A stretch of 64,000 bases of DNA from Pachypanchax playfairii (GCA_006937955.1 SSNP01000050.1:2957261-3021260), one strand, 5' to 3'; shown: positions 1 to 12,900, numbered from the stretch's first letter. Numbers and translations: made by a program. The notes: generated by a model not told the origin, from the sequence alone.

Positions 1-1234
1 TGCGATGTTCGAGTTCAGGTTTTTACCAGCGCGACTGAACACGCGATTAGGATGTCGGTTCAATTCCAAGGAGAAAAATCTGAATCATGTAAACAAAGAG
101 GGTTTAAACCGAACTACAAACATCTGACCAGATTCCTATCATGAGATTTAAAACACTAGGAAAGATGTGCTACATTACCCATGATGCTACTCAAATAAGC
201 CACCGAATCAACACAGTACAACTCGATGATTTAGCCAGAATACTTGTTCCAGAGTAAAAGACAATACTGATTACAGACAAAGAAATCAAATGTTGCTTAA
301 AGAAAGTCTTTTCTTTTTTTTTGGGGGGGGGGGGGGGGGGGGGGACATCATGTTGAGAATGAATGCCCTCTAACCTTTACAACATGTAAGATTTACAGTA
401 AAGAAGATCCTAACAGTTAAAGAAGCAACTTGTCTACAATGACGCAATCGCACCATTTTAACAACAAAAAGTCTTCGATGATTTCATCTCCATTTGAGTT
501 GTCGCTGATATGCACCCATGTTGGAAAAAAAACATTCATTACCCTTTTTTTTAAAAAATTCCTCTTACAAACACAAAAATATCTCGGAAACTTAAAAAAA
601 AAAGAAAAAAAAACAAGAAACGACCAGTTTTACCAGAAAAAACTTCAACCAACGACAGGAACAGAGCTACAGAGGAATGCATATGATCTTAAAAGCTACA
701 GATTGGATGTTTGCCCGAGCATCAGATCAGTGTGTGCGTGTGTGATGAGAGGTGCACACACATCCACAGACTGAGTAATCAGACCAGTCGTTTCCTGCTG
801 AGAATCTGGTCTGTAACCACAGAACGTCACTCTTCATCAGCGTTGACGGAGCACCAGGAGGGTAGTTTGGGTTCAGGGTGGAGGTCCTCTTTACCCGGTG
901 GTGTTTTCACGTCCACTAAACCAGCACCAATGCTTCGGATGTTAGCGTGGAGTCGATATGTCGCTCCACGACCAGAGTCACGTAAAAAGACAAGTCAACC
1001 TGGGCTTGTTCGTAGTGTGTGTAATTTTATCTTTTCTATCTTTTTTTTTTAAAGAAAATTACACCCAGATTAGTTTTCCCAAATGTTTTCTTTTAAAGAT
1101 TTTTTTTTTTATAAAAAAGGCTGAGTTTTTAAAATTAATGGCAATGTTGGAGTTTGTCATCCAAAGGAAGGCTTTTTACACACATGCTGATTTCAGTCTC
1201 TTCAGGTTGTCCTATAGTGAGACTCTGCTTCAGC
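1..1234 (-). other. ctdspl2: ctdspl2 3'UTR, running off the left edge
   Basis: The sequence downstream of the ctdspl2 stop codon (1235-1237, minus strand) is AT-rich and has no exon-like coding. I see no minus-strand AATAAA in it, so the transcript end probably lies left of base 1. It contains an uninterrupted run of 22 G at 323-344. Open frames here are short, lack homology and are not called as genes. That the whole stretch is UTR is inference. Confidence 0.5.
323..344. repeat. Homopolymer run of 22 G
   Basis: Seen directly: an unbroken guanine run preceded by a T run. On the transcribed (minus) strand it is poly-C. Its length in the assembly is unreliable. Confidence 0.95.
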
Positions 1235-4200
1235 TTAGTCAGGAGGTAACAGGTCATGAAGCCGGAATCGTTCCCGAACGTGAGGCCGCACGTCCTCATT
1301 CTGACCAGAGGAAAAGGACGAATTAGACTTTACTCACTCAAACTCATCAACAATAAAGGCAGTAAGAATATTTAAATCCCGATAAATCAGCTTACCATCT
1401 CAACCAACTTCTCCAGAAAGGGCACCAGCTTCAGCAGCTCACTGTCATTCTTATCCATGAACCAGCTCTCTATGGGAATCCCGTTAGACAGCTGCACACA
1501 CAGTGTGACATTACAGCTTTGAGCTACATGGTATTTACAAAATACCCTCATTAAAATAAGAAAACTGAATTAAGATCATTTTTCTAATGTCTTATTACAT
1601 CTTAAATAAATTTGTTTTCAGTTTTTGTGAAATGTGTTGCTTGACATTTTATGCAGACGTTTCACCTGATATGCAAAGGCTTGTGGCGAATTGTCGATGA
1701 TGATAGTCTTTGACAGATCTCTGCCTAAAATGTTGAGGTCCTTAATGTAGTTTCCCTGGACACAGACACAATGCTCACGGAATAACCTGTGTCTATGGTT
1801 ACAGCAGGGAAAGACAAGAAAGAAACAGAGAGCAGTGAAAAAAAAAAAATCAGTGACACCGTCAGCAGAATCAATAATTTAAAAAACCACAACCAGCAAC
1901 AAACACACACGCAAACGGTACCTGACAAGCTGTTTTTTAGGATCCAGGATGTTGAGCAGTTTGTCTGCATAAACCTTTTTAGAGGCTGTAAAAAGGATGA
2001 TCTAAAAAAAAAAAAACAAGACAACGTTGATCTAAATATTTCAATCTGACACAGTTAACTGACAGACATATTGAGGTTATTCTTACTTCATATATTTGAG
2101 ACATGCGCTCTAGAAACTCTCTGAAGAATGGCCTCAGGCGCACATACACCTGCACACAACACACCATTAGTTAGTAAACAGTTAGATTTAACATGTGACT
2201 ATATTTGCTGTAAATCTGTCCTGATAAAGAAAGATTGAATCTTTAACATGTTCCGTGTTTTTTTTACAGCTACGCTTGTTTCTTCTAAAAGACTTTGTTC
2301 CCCTCTAGTGGCAGGATGACTGAAAAGCAGCACCAACCTGGTAAATGACATCCTGAAACAGGACAGGGAAGGTGAGCGCTGCATCCTCCAGCTCGTTTAA
2401 ACTGCAGTGAACCAGAGTTTCATCCTGAATAACAAACAATGAAACATCCTCTTTATCTCACGTCATACATCAAAGTTTTTCTGAGAATTAATAAAACATC
2501 ATTTTCCAAAGTTTTACTAACCAGGTCCAAGACCAAAGAGAATTCGGGTGTGCTGCGTGTCTTCAGTGGTAAGGCTGGCTTCCGGGTCAGCTGCTCTTCT
2601 GTTAGAGGAGGGACGTGCTTGATGAAGAAATACCTACAAGTCAAAGACAAACAGGCTTAATGGGGAAAAATGCTGGAAAAGATTCTGCCCCCCCCATTTA
2701 AATGTCCTCATTTCACTCACGGGTCAAAGACTTCCCAGTCGTCATCATATGATACCTCAGGTGGTACTGCAGCGGGAGGAACGTCCACATACGTCATTTC
2801 TGGACTGGAACCTGGAGCTTCAATGATAAGAACATTTCAGAAAACAGGATGAGAAACAAAAAAGAAGCAGTAGCCATCTTTTTGTTTTATATTGCTTCAC
2901 TGTGAAATGAAAGTTTTGATACATTAAAGTTGTGTGTTTACCTGTGAGGGGAGGAAGGTCAGCATCAGCCTCAAGCTGTCCTTCCTCTGTCGTGGGAGAC
3001 GCTTCCAGCATGTGTGGAGGTCGTAGAGGTGGCAGGTGAGACACACTGGAGTAGAAGTTTGTGGTGGGACACAGTTCCTTTGTGGATGTAGCTGTGCTGG
3101 TGGGGGTCTCCACCACTTGCTCCATGTCCAGCTGTTTGACTATCTCCTCAGCCTCCAACGCCTGGTCAGGAGAGTCTGAGCCCGAAGAGGCTGAGGAACA
3201 ATAACCAACTCAAGTTTAAAGATACTGAAGTTTTTACACAAGTGTTGCACCTACACACAAAAAAAATTAAAGTTAGAATAAACTGCTTACTTTTCGCTGG
3301 TGAGAAGAAGTTAAAAACGGGGGAGAAGATGGTCCCGAGCAGTGTGGTTCTCGGAGGGCTGCTGGTCATCTCAACAGCAGCCGTTTCCTCCAAACTACCA
3401 TTTGACTTATCTTTATTCCTATCATGATTGGTGGCCTCTGCAGGGGAGACACAAATCAAGAGACTCAGCATGAACAGATCATAAACTACAACTGATGACA
3501 AGTATTTTTATGTTACTCACGTCCATTGACAGGACCTTTCTTGCCCACTTTGCTCACAGTCCTCCGGGAGGAGTTAGTGTTTGTAGGAGTCGAGGTTATG
3601 AGGTTGTTGTCCACATCGCAGTGGAGGCGTGTCTTCTCAGCTGGGCTCTCCTGTTGGAACTGATGAGGACAAGCAGCCGTAAATAACTCGAAACATTTAA
3701 AAAGGTTTAAATGACTTCAGTGAAATAAATCCAGGAAGAAGAAAAATATGTTTTTTGATAGAATCATCAGCTCAGTCAAAAAGAACTGGGTTCTACTCGT
3801 GTCTACGTTCTAACTCGATGCCACCTGTCAAGAAATTTCCAAGTAAGAATTGAGTCATTATCCTAACATTCAGGAACATTCTATCAAAGGCTGAAAGTGA
3901 CTGTGACTAATAATAAAAAAAAACAAGTTAACGTTGTTCCTACAGACTATTTTCAGTTTACGTAACAAAAATGACCTTTTTGTATGTTTATGTCTCTTCT
4001 GTTCTGTCTGCTTCATGTTTGACATTAAGACTCATTTTCTCTTCTTTCTATAGAAAAAGCTTTTAGTCAAGCCGACTTTCCCACTTGTTACAACCTCCTG
4101 TCCCTGCACGCCAACTTTGTGAGCTAAAAGCTAAAATTAGACCAGAACTCGAGTTCTCGGACGAGCTGCTGCATTTCACCAAACATTTCTTGAGAAACAT

Positions 4201-4526
4201 GACACCCAGAAACAAGAAACACTGTGTTTAGGATGGGAACACAAAGAGCACATTGTTATATTCCATTATAGCAGCATAACTTCAACATCACTTATAATAT
4301 TGTGCTTCCAGATGAGACACTGCAGTGATTTCACAGTGTGCTTACAACAGGTAGTTACCTTGACAGCATTTCCTCTTATGAACTTTTTGATGGTGGAAAA
4401 CAATCCTCCTCCTTCGCTGGTGGGAGGGTCCTCTTCTACCTCCGAATGCCTCCTCTTGGTTCGGGATGTGCGGCTTGTCAGCATGGGGTTTTGGTGCTGA
4501 GACGCCTTACGCATTCTCAGCCTCAT
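1235..4526 (-). CDS. ctdspl2: CTD small phosphatase-like protein 2 (SCP4), complete, 12 coding exons
   Basis: Coding exons on the minus strand in transcript order: 4526-4359, 3659-3521, 3437-3291, 3190-2942, 2817-2721, 2633-2522, 2424-2338, 2149-2087, 2001-1922, 1792-1666, 1491-1396, 1300-1235. All have GT/AG borders and matching phases, and total 1431 nt (476 aa). The start MRLRMRKAS matches the vertebrate protein; a GTG-led extension upstream has no ATG in frame. The N-terminal half is low complexity with the conserved PPRTTLLGTIFSPVF block. The C-terminal half is the FCP1-like HAD phosphatase domain with catalytic DLDET (split by the 2521-2425 intron), VRLRPFFREFLERMSQ, FTASKKVYADK and IIIDNSP, ending LHDLLPPD. 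Family knowledge: a nuclear phosphatase acting on the RNA polymerase II CTD, Smad1/5/8 and FoxO. The a/b paralogue is undetermined. Confidence 0.96.
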
Positions 4527-4549
4527 TGTTTTAGCAGTCACATGTAAGG
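4527..4549 (-). other. ctdspl2: 5'UTR part of ctdspl2 exon 2
   Basis: The acceptor AG lies at 4550-4551 on the minus strand, leaving 23 nt of leader before the start codon. It contains an ATG directly followed by TGA, a minimal start-stop uORF 15 nt upstream of the real ATG. Confidence 0.75.
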
Positions 4550-6129
4550 CTGAAAAATCAGATACAAAATTTTTTTAATGTAAATTAAAAAAAAAGGCAC
4601 ATGAAAGCTAAAGAGAAGAAACCACCCTGACTGTACTGGGAATAATATGTACATGCTCTGACTGTTAATGTGATAAAACCAGATACTGATTAAACACTGT
4701 TCTTTTAGAGACTCCTGGGGTGGATCTATTTGTTGAACAGTAATATCAGTTCTTTTTCTCCAAACATCTGGATGCATTTAAGATCCTATTTCACTTACAT
4801 CAGAGCATCGCAGCAGCCACAGCTGGCTTCACTTCCATTTGTATGTTTTTTTTCCTGAAGAGCTCAAGATCTTTTAATCAAATTTTAGGTACGACTATGT
4901 GCATGAGATTAAAGTCTCAGATATGGCAACAAAATATGGCTGCTTGCAATGACTAAAACTTTGTCTCAGCAATAAAGTCAAACATCTGTATAAAAAAAAA
5001 AAAAAAAAGAGAATTCTTAATTCTCTGAAATTGAACACTTAAGAAACCCAAAACAATAAAAAAAAAAGAAAAAGGAATCAGTTGTTTTTTTTACTTATGT
5101 AACATGAGAAATATGTCCAGGCATATCCAGCCAGCTTATAACGGCGCCTTCTCACTACATACTGTACGTGTCACACACTGTAACTGTTCTTAACCACATC
5201 TGTTTTCCATCTACACAACAGGATAACCATGGAAACATGAGGCTGATGCGCAATCCTCGGAAATAAAACCAGGGTTCACAGTGAGATATAGGAAAGATAC
5301 AGGAAAGAATTAGTGAGTAGGACAAGCACAACAGCTACAAGTGTTCAGAGTGTCAGATTGCACAGCAGATGACGACAGGGAGGTTACATTAGTGGAAGTG
5401 AACTTGTTTTAAAAGGACAGACTATGATTAGGATTCTGGGATATCATTTTGAGAAATAAACAGTTCACAGGCAGTTTTGGAAATGTCAAAGGTTTAGGTC
5501 AGATGAACGAGGTAGAAAGGAAGGTGAATAATACTGACTCAATATTCAACTTAAAAAAACATGAAATCTATTTTGTCCTTTAATAATCTCATCTGGCTTT
5601 ATTTAGAGTTTAGGAACACATAATTTCTGAAATGGTCCCTGTCCTCCTCCTTGGAGACATTGTCCAGCAGTATCTTGTTTTGACTTGCCCTGCTGCCCTG
5701 TACGGTTTTATCTTTCCAACTTTAGGGCAGAAATGGACAGTGATGGTCGACGGTGGCTCTGAGAAGTATTTGAGTTAGTTTAGTGCATTCCAATACAGAA
5801 TGGTTCTTTCGTTCATTAATGCCTGATGAATAGCAAACTTTGGTTTTCAGAACAGCCCTGTGGATGAAAGAATTTGTCCAAATTCTTTCTCATCACTAGG
5901 CTGAAACTGTTATTGACCTGGCCACAAATTGTCTCCCAAATCAACCACCTCAAAATTCTGAATTTTGATGTTTTTGAGCTCCTACAAGGTGAATTTTTTA
6001 GATGTAATAAAAAGTTGTGACTTTTGTTTTTTTTCCAATTTTTAAAATGGTGCCAATTAATATAAAAAAAAATACTTTTAACACTAAGAAAAAACAAAAC
6101 GTTTTTTAGACTTATGGTTGAATCATATC

Positions 6130-6525
6130 CACTAAATTGTCACGACCAACGAGTGTTGGAACACCAAACTTCTCATGCACATGACCTTTATTGACCTCCA
6201 GTTCTCATTCTGTAGGGGTTAATAAGGAGGAGACCCATCCTTTAGCTCTTCTGGAAATGCTTTCCACAATGTTTATGGATGTGTTTTTGGGAACTGTTGA
6301 CCATTCTACAAGGAGTGCATTTGTGCTCACGGTCTCCCCTATAACTCATCTCAAAGGTTCCTATTAGGTTGAGATCAGGACTCAAGAACAGTGAAGGAAC
6401 CTTCCCTAACCTGCTCCCGCTCACATGGAAGCATGAAATTGTCCAAAACGTCTTGGTTTGCAGAACCTTTAAGGATTCCTTTCACTGGAACTGAAAACAA
6501 ACCCCTTTTAGGGAAGAAAGTTCTA
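6130..6525 (-). pseudogene. Degenerate Tc1/mariner-like transposase relic
   Basis: On the minus strand a reading SPDLNLIGTFEMSYRGD resembles the SPDLNPIEHLWDEL block holding the catalytic glutamate of Tc1-type transposases. The following residues resemble the family C-terminus, with stops and frame breaks. The catalytic E region is altered. No clear inverted repeats were found, so the boundaries are approximate. It is much older than the two Tc1 copies at 55.7 and 58.6 kb. Confidence 0.6.
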
Positions 6526-6747
6526 CTGTAATTACTGAAAACTGTATAAAATATGGCAGGTATTTCTTGATAGCAATAAAATACCAATCTCAGGAAAAGC
6601 TTAAAAAAAAAACCCTGAAGAGGCTCTTTAAAACCACATGACAACCAGGTCAAGCATTGTTCATTGTCACCAGAAATGCAATCAATTAGGACACAGTTTT
6701 GAATCTAGCCGCCAAAAATTTAATCTGTAGAGGTAGAACCTTTCAGT

Positions 6748-6822
6748 ACAAACTAACAAACTAATAACTTCTAACTTCTAACTAATAACTTAATAACTTC
6801 AAACTTCTAACAAACTAATAAG
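6748..6822. repeat. Degenerate short tandem repeat (ctaataactt / cttctaa units)
   Basis: The words AACTAATAACTT and AACTTCTAAC recur several times with small changes in about 75 bp inside ctdspl2 intron 1. Confidence 0.7.
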
Positions 6823-8433
6823 CTCTGCTTCATAAGTAAAGCACAAGAAGCTGAATTATGTTTTAGGACATTAAGCACTGAACTTTATTTGATCAGAACT
6901 TTGTTTCTACATTAAGAGACTTTTCAAACCCCTTTATTAAAAAAAGCAACTAGTGACTCTTCCAGGTGTTATTGGAGATGTTTGTTGGCAGCAGCAGGTA
7001 CCCCCCCCACCCCACAAAAAAAAGCACTCACAGGTGCTCATACCAGCTGCATTCAGAGCTGGAGATACTGAAGAGGAAAGAGGAGGTTCCTTCTTAAATG
7101 TAGGGACAAGCATTTGCCAGGAGTTGCTTTAAATCAGAAATGACCCATTAAAGCCATCTGAGTTTATGTCAGTAACAGCTGACAACATAAATGCGAAATA
7201 GGGGCATAAAATAGAATAAATCAAATACTGGTATGTAATTCAAATGGATTTATTGGCAACATTTGGGTCTTAACATCTGCATCTGTCCTATGGCCGAAAT
7301 GGGCTTTGGCGAGTCCAGTTGCTGGATCTGAGCAGGCCCTCCTCTAATAACTTATTAAAAATTAAACGTAAGCCCCGCCCACTCTGCTAGCCGCTCTGCC
7401 AGACTGGTAGGAAACGGTCAGCGTTCAGAATGCAAATACTTCGCGCATGCGCAACACAAGGAGGTTTAAATAACACCTTAAACGCCTGTAGGAAGTTTAT
7501 TAATACTACTTTTTGTCTTTCGCGATGTTATTTCTTTCTTCTTCGGCGCCCATTCCAATTGCATACACATGGCCAATCATGCAAAATAGGTAGTGACGGA
7601 ATTTCGCGACTAATTGCGACTTTTAGAATAGCCAATAGCGACTTTCTTTACTGAGAAGATGGACCGCAGTTTTTTAAACACAATGTTATCGGTAGACTCC
7701 AGTTTAATTCCAGTTTTAACGTAAACGTTTACAAATGCAAAGCACGAACTAACATTTTACCGCCAGAAACAATACTGAGTTGTAACCAAATTATGTTAAA
7801 ATTGTAAGACAACTAAAGAACATCAGTGTCCAAGCGGGGAGAAGCTTGGTGAGCCGTTTAACTTCAACCAAAAGCTTCGGTAATCTAGGAAAAAAATAAA
7901 TCAACTGAATCCGTTTGCGACATCTTCCGATAACGATATCAGTGAAAAGATGTCACAAAGGACACCGACATGCCATGTTCAACACACTTACAAAAAAATA
8001 ATCTTAAAAAATCTTTGCTGGCGTGTTAATGTAAACCTAATAAAGCTCAGCTGTGGAATGCCAGAGGAAAGTTAGCTTCGACGCAAGCAATTTTAAATGT
8101 CACATTAAAACAAAATGTTTACGTTTATGCTACACTATACAGTTTTTGCGGTAAACATTTTACGAATGAGTCAGAGCAAAGACAGAAGAAACGCTAAATT
8201 TAAATAACATGTTAAAAAAATACTGTATGAACGGTAGGCCTTGCTTTAGCCGTCCTTAGCTTAGCACTGCTAGCTTAAGCCGTACACTACCGCTCCTTGT
8301 TGAACAACTGCTGCGGGCTAACAGATGTGCTCAGGCATGGAGGGAACAAATCTCACCTTTCGATAGCTATGAAAACATAAACCTAAGAGAATAAATGATG
8401 CATGAACAGCGGTGCGTAACCGTAACGACTTAC

Positions 8434-8640
8434 CTGAGAGTGACACGCTGTATGTAAATCTCAAGGCAGATTAACCATCACATCAGAGGCGCTGCTTTTT
8501 TTTGCTGTCGGCTCTGAATTTTTCTGTATTTTTGCTGCTCAAGGACCGTCTTCTTCCATATGACACACCGTTGTGTTACCGGGCGCCATTTCCCGCCTCT
8601 GCTCAGGCTCTTCGAGTCAGATACCCGTATGGAACACAAA
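8434..8640 (-). promoter_or_regulatory. ctdspl2: ctdspl2 non-coding exon 1 and promoter region
   Basis: A good minus-strand donor (CTCTCAG|gtaagt) ends a putative leader exon at 8434. Just upstream, near 8580-8600, the plus strand reads GGGCGCCATTTCCCGCC, which contains an E2F-like TTTCCCGC and a YY1-like GCCAT core, in a stretch with several CpGs. These are common in TATA-less vertebrate promoters. The TSS cannot be fixed from sequence, and the region abuts an N gap. Confidence 0.5.
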
Positions 8641-8653
8641 CACACCCCCTTTA

Positions 8654-8663
8654 NNNNNNNNNN
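8654..8663. other. Assembly gap of 10 N
   Basis: Ten Ns are followed at once by a run of 16 C (8664-8679). The gap lies between the ctdspl2 promoter and the golm2 3' end; true length unknown. Confidence 0.99.
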
Positions 8664-8953
8664 CCCCCCCCCCCCCCCGAAAAAAATCTCAGTATGCAGC
8701 AGCTACTGCAGCTGTACCTCCAAAATCTGAGCCTGAACAATTTCTGATGTCTATTATTTAATATTTTCACACACAATTATATTAAAACTCCATAATATGA
8801 ATTTAGAAACAAAACAATCTGTCACACTTTAAGACTGGTGGTAAGTTCATAGCTACTGAAAGTCTAGCTACTGCAGAAACACAGTATTGGACAGTTTTAT
8901 CAGATCAGAGAATCTTATGGTCCCAAATGTTTAGGTATTGCTGTGGTTTCCTC

Positions 8954-8959
8954 TTTATT
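8954..8959 (-). terminator. golm2: Candidate poly(A) signal of golm2
   Basis: Plus-strand TTTATT is AATAAA on the coding strand. It would give golm2 a 3'UTR of roughly 1 kb and place the transcript end about 300 bp from the ctdspl2 promoter. The choice is by position only. Confidence 0.4.
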
Positions 8960-9926
8960 AGATTCCAATCTGGCTCTATAAAAAGTGACAAATGACATGA
9001 AGCATCACCTTTAATCAAATTAATTTACATTCAATGTGCCTTTCCATGAGAAATCATTTTTATAGGGTTGCACAAACAACCGACTTCAGATTCACAGATA
9101 TCCCCGGAGGGTGAGATTTAGGTTTTCTCGATACAAATAACAGTTTAACAACAGTTCAAGAGGCCTCAATGATGGAAGCGTATGTGAAGTCTGTCAGTTC
9201 CACATGTGCCTGGTAAATCTTTGCACACTGTAATGGATACTAACAATGTTGTAAATATTGCTCAAGCAACAGTTTGTTGCTCTGTTTGATTACCAAAAAC
9301 ATTCTAACACATGCAATAGCTTTAACAAATGGAATGAGGAACACTTTTGAGTCTCTGTCAGAAAAGAAATAGATTTAATAAGCCATAAGCAAAGTCCTTG
9401 GCAATTGAAATTCCCAATCCTGTATCTATATATATATATATATATATAAAAAAGAAAAAAAAAGACTTTGATGAATCCCACCAACATTTTAGAAAGGCAG
9501 AATGCCAAATTAGTCTCTCGGATAAATGTAGATATTCCTATTCTGGTGAAAATAGGACGTATTTCTTCATATCAAGCAAGAATAAAGTAGCTAAAACAAA
9601 AGTTCTGAGATGAGTCCCAGAGTTCTCAGACCCCTTCGTTATCCAGTACCAAATGTCAACAGTCAATGTACAGTACATTGTCTCCATCATAACTTAAAAC
9701 TATCAGCATTATAGCAGCTCAGGGAAATGCAGTATTTTCTGTGTTATGTTGTATTATTCAGATTTAATCCATTAGTTACAATGTCTCACAATAGTCCATG
9801 ACACTGTGGATGCACCCTGAAAATTCTTCAACACAGTGATGTTCAAACCATTTTTGTCAAAAAAGATCTTGATCGTGGACAAAGGACTGAATGTTTTTAA
9901 TAAGTTATAGCTGCATGAGTCCACAT
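8960..9926 (-). other. golm2: golm2 3'UTR
   Basis: The region between the golm2 stop (9927-9929) and the candidate poly(A) signal has no coding signal. It includes a short (TA)n tract at about 9425-9448. Confidence 0.5.
9425..9448. repeat. (TA)n microsatellite
   Basis: About 11 TA units, followed by an A-rich tract, inside the golm2 3'UTR. Confidence 0.9.
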
Positions 9927-12900
9927 TCAAAGAATGTCATTGGCTTGATGTCTTTTCCCATAATCCACAGCTCGATCTCCTTGAATGTCACGATCGTCGT
10001 CATCTGGGGGCAAAAGAAAAAGAAATTACAGATAATGCAATAGCTAAAACACAGAATGGAGAAGCCTTATCAAACACTTTTTAAAGAAACAGCTGATTAC
10101 TGTTACTATGTAATTCCTTCATTTCATTTCTTCCAATGGAAAATGTCTGAATGAATGAAAATGTGCTTTTTTAGATGGAGCAAAACAAAATTAGATTCCT
10201 TTCAAAGCAACATTGAAAAAAAGTCTTTAGACTCTAATGTTGAAGATTAATGGCATGAAGTGATAAAATCAAAGTAAATAAAAAAACAAGGTCATGCATT
10301 TGGATGTTTCAAGGAGAACAGAGACACATTCAGGAGCACGGTGAGATATATAAATATCCACTGGTTGAGATATAGGTCAGATGTTTGGTGAGCACAGACA
10401 GGTGGTTTAGCTAAAACAAAGCACAAGCATGACAGAAAATACTAGATGGTAACTGAATTACTCTCACAGAACCACAAGTTCAATGATCAAGTTTTCAATG
10501 AACCCGGGAAAAGAGGGCGCCGAGATTGTTAAAAAGTAAGTATTTCATGGTGAACTGCGTTCACAGCAGTCCTGTCTTCTGTTTGTATGATTTTTTTTGG
10601 TCCTAATTGGTGATTTTGTAGTTGTATCAAGGACCAAACTCAGGGTACTGTGAGCTACTCAGGACATGTGGAGTGAGGCAGTGGCACGAGAGGGGTGAAG
10701 GAAGGGAGGGAGGGGGAGAGGTTACACACTGGACAGGCAATCCATAGTCTCCCCAAGCCTGGCTCACCTTGAACGTCTTCCTCCCCACCATCACCATCCT
10801 CCTCCTCATTGTAGGCGAGCTCGGCCTGCTTGTCGGCCTCATACTCACCCACGTTCCCATCATCCCCATTGTAGTCCGCTAGCTTAGAGCCGTGCTGCGG
10901 ATCTACTGGGGACTCGTTCTCATCAAAGAACTGGCCTGCAGGAGGCAGAGAAGGGCCTCATCAGGAAAGAAGAGAAGCAGAGGCAGTTGTAGGAGGTGAA
11001 ATACTGCATGACAGGAGCGAGTGACTGCATGAAGGGGATGAGGTGAACACATGGTGGAGGGCTTTAATGGGGAGGCAAGTGTTTTGAAAAAGAAAAGCAA
11101 ATGATGGATCTCAGGAGAGTGTAATGAATAAGAAAAATATGACTCTTCTTTAATGAAGAATTGAAAAGCAGATGCACTGAGATTGGTGATGTTTAGAGTC
11201 GATGGAGCTCAACAAGCTTCCAAAATCAGTGAAAAATGTGACATCCAGAGGGAGTTGGTTTGCCAGAATGAAAAGTATGTTTTAAAAAAAAAAAGCAAAT
11301 ATGTAAAAAAGTAAAAATAAATAAATAACATTTCCATAAAACACAAAATTAGAAGAGAAAATGGTGCATCTACACTGAGGTTCTGGTAGCAGATAATTAA
11401 ATAGTTTATATTTATTTACTTTATTAATTACTAACAGATATGGGCTTCAAGCAGTGAGACGGGACTTATCCAATTTGAAGGGGAAACATGTTATCACATT
11501 TACAATAAGAAGTATGTTCAGCTCTAGAAAAACATACTTGACTTCAGTAGAGATCATCATACCCACTGCTGCCCTCTTGTCTCTTTCTTAGAGACGCTCA
11601 AAGGCATAAAAAACATGTTTTGGACTGTTTTGCAGCGTGTTCGGAAAAGTGCTATACAAATAAAGTTTGATTTGATTTGATTAAATGATGGATTGTGTTC
11701 AGCTGATCGATGTAAAGTTCTCCTACTTATCAGCTGCTGCATCTGATTCAGTTTTAAAACTATTCCATTATGTACTAGATCCAGATTTGTAAGATTATTT
11801 TCATATCACACAGAAGAGCATCAAGGTGCTCATTCAGACATGATGCTGACTTTTTAAGTGGTCTTTACATTAATGGAAGGGTAAAAAAGTCTGAGAAGAT
11901 GAAGATGAAGAGGCTGATAATTAAAAATGGAGAAAGAGGGGAAAAAGAGGCAACAGAACAAAGCAGGAGCCAGATTCCATGAACAGGTGTGTGTTGTATA
12001 TCTGCTCCTCTGTGACTGAGACTGCTCTCTTCATTCACTCTCACTGGGTTTTCAACAATCAAATTCACATTTATACTCTTCACATTACATGAAGCAGTAA
12101 CGCAGATGCCACAAACAAAAACAGAGCTGCCCTTCAAAATAAACTGAATATAACTGTGAATGTGTTCTAAAGGAACTCACTCTGGCGGTGATGCAAATGT
12201 TCTGCAGGAGCTTGGTCTTTAGAGCGCTGCGGCGGGATGGGTTTGGGCACCTGGGCGTTATCCTGGGGCAGAGGAATCTTCTTTAAATGTTCTCTGTCTC
12301 TGTTGATGTTTTCAGGAACTGACAATCATAAAAACACAGTTACATCACAGAGTCATCGGCTCTAAAGAAGAACTAATAAAAGGAAGAAGATGAAGCAGCA
12401 GGTACCTTGAATTTGTCTTTCTCCCAGCTCGTCTGCCTTGATACCTGCTTTGTTATGTTCTTCAAATACCACTGGTTTGTCTGCCTGTTTGATGACCCCT
12501 GGGGGAGCAACCCCTACTGCTTGAGCCTCCAGTCTGTCTTGCTGGAGTCTGGGCTGGTCAAGGGACAGGCTTTGGCCCCCAGGACCATCAGCCGCTCCGA
12601 GTCCAAAATCAGCAGCAGCTGCCGCAACATCAGGGCCCTGGTCGTGGTTCTGAGTGATGGCAGGTTTCTTCAAGGCTTTAGATGAATGACAAAGATAAAT
12701 AACGTCAACACTGAGAGTCTCTCACATACTCGTCTGTTACCTGCTGAATTACTGCCAGTAAACTAAAAAAAATATCTAAAATTATTGTATACAACAAAAT
12801 AAAATCACGTTTTACTTCATTTTGCACACCAGTCCAAATCACACAGTCACTGCTTGTACAGCTCAAAACACACACACACTAAAAAAAATTTGGTTACCAA

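Larger units (their letters stand above)
4550..8433 (-). other. ctdspl2: ctdspl2 intron 1
   Basis: This roughly 3.9-kb intron runs from the donor in CTCTCAG|gtaagt (8433-8432) to the acceptor at 4551-4550. It holds a degenerate Tc1-like transposase relic near 6130-6525, a degenerate tandem repeat near 6748-6822 and A/T homopolymers. No further exon was recognised in it. Confidence 0.7.

Noticed and set aside
430..1326. Three overlapping plus-strand open frames of 113-122 codons
   Set aside because: They lie over the ctdspl2 3'UTR and last exon in antisense, are low complexity, and show no known domain.
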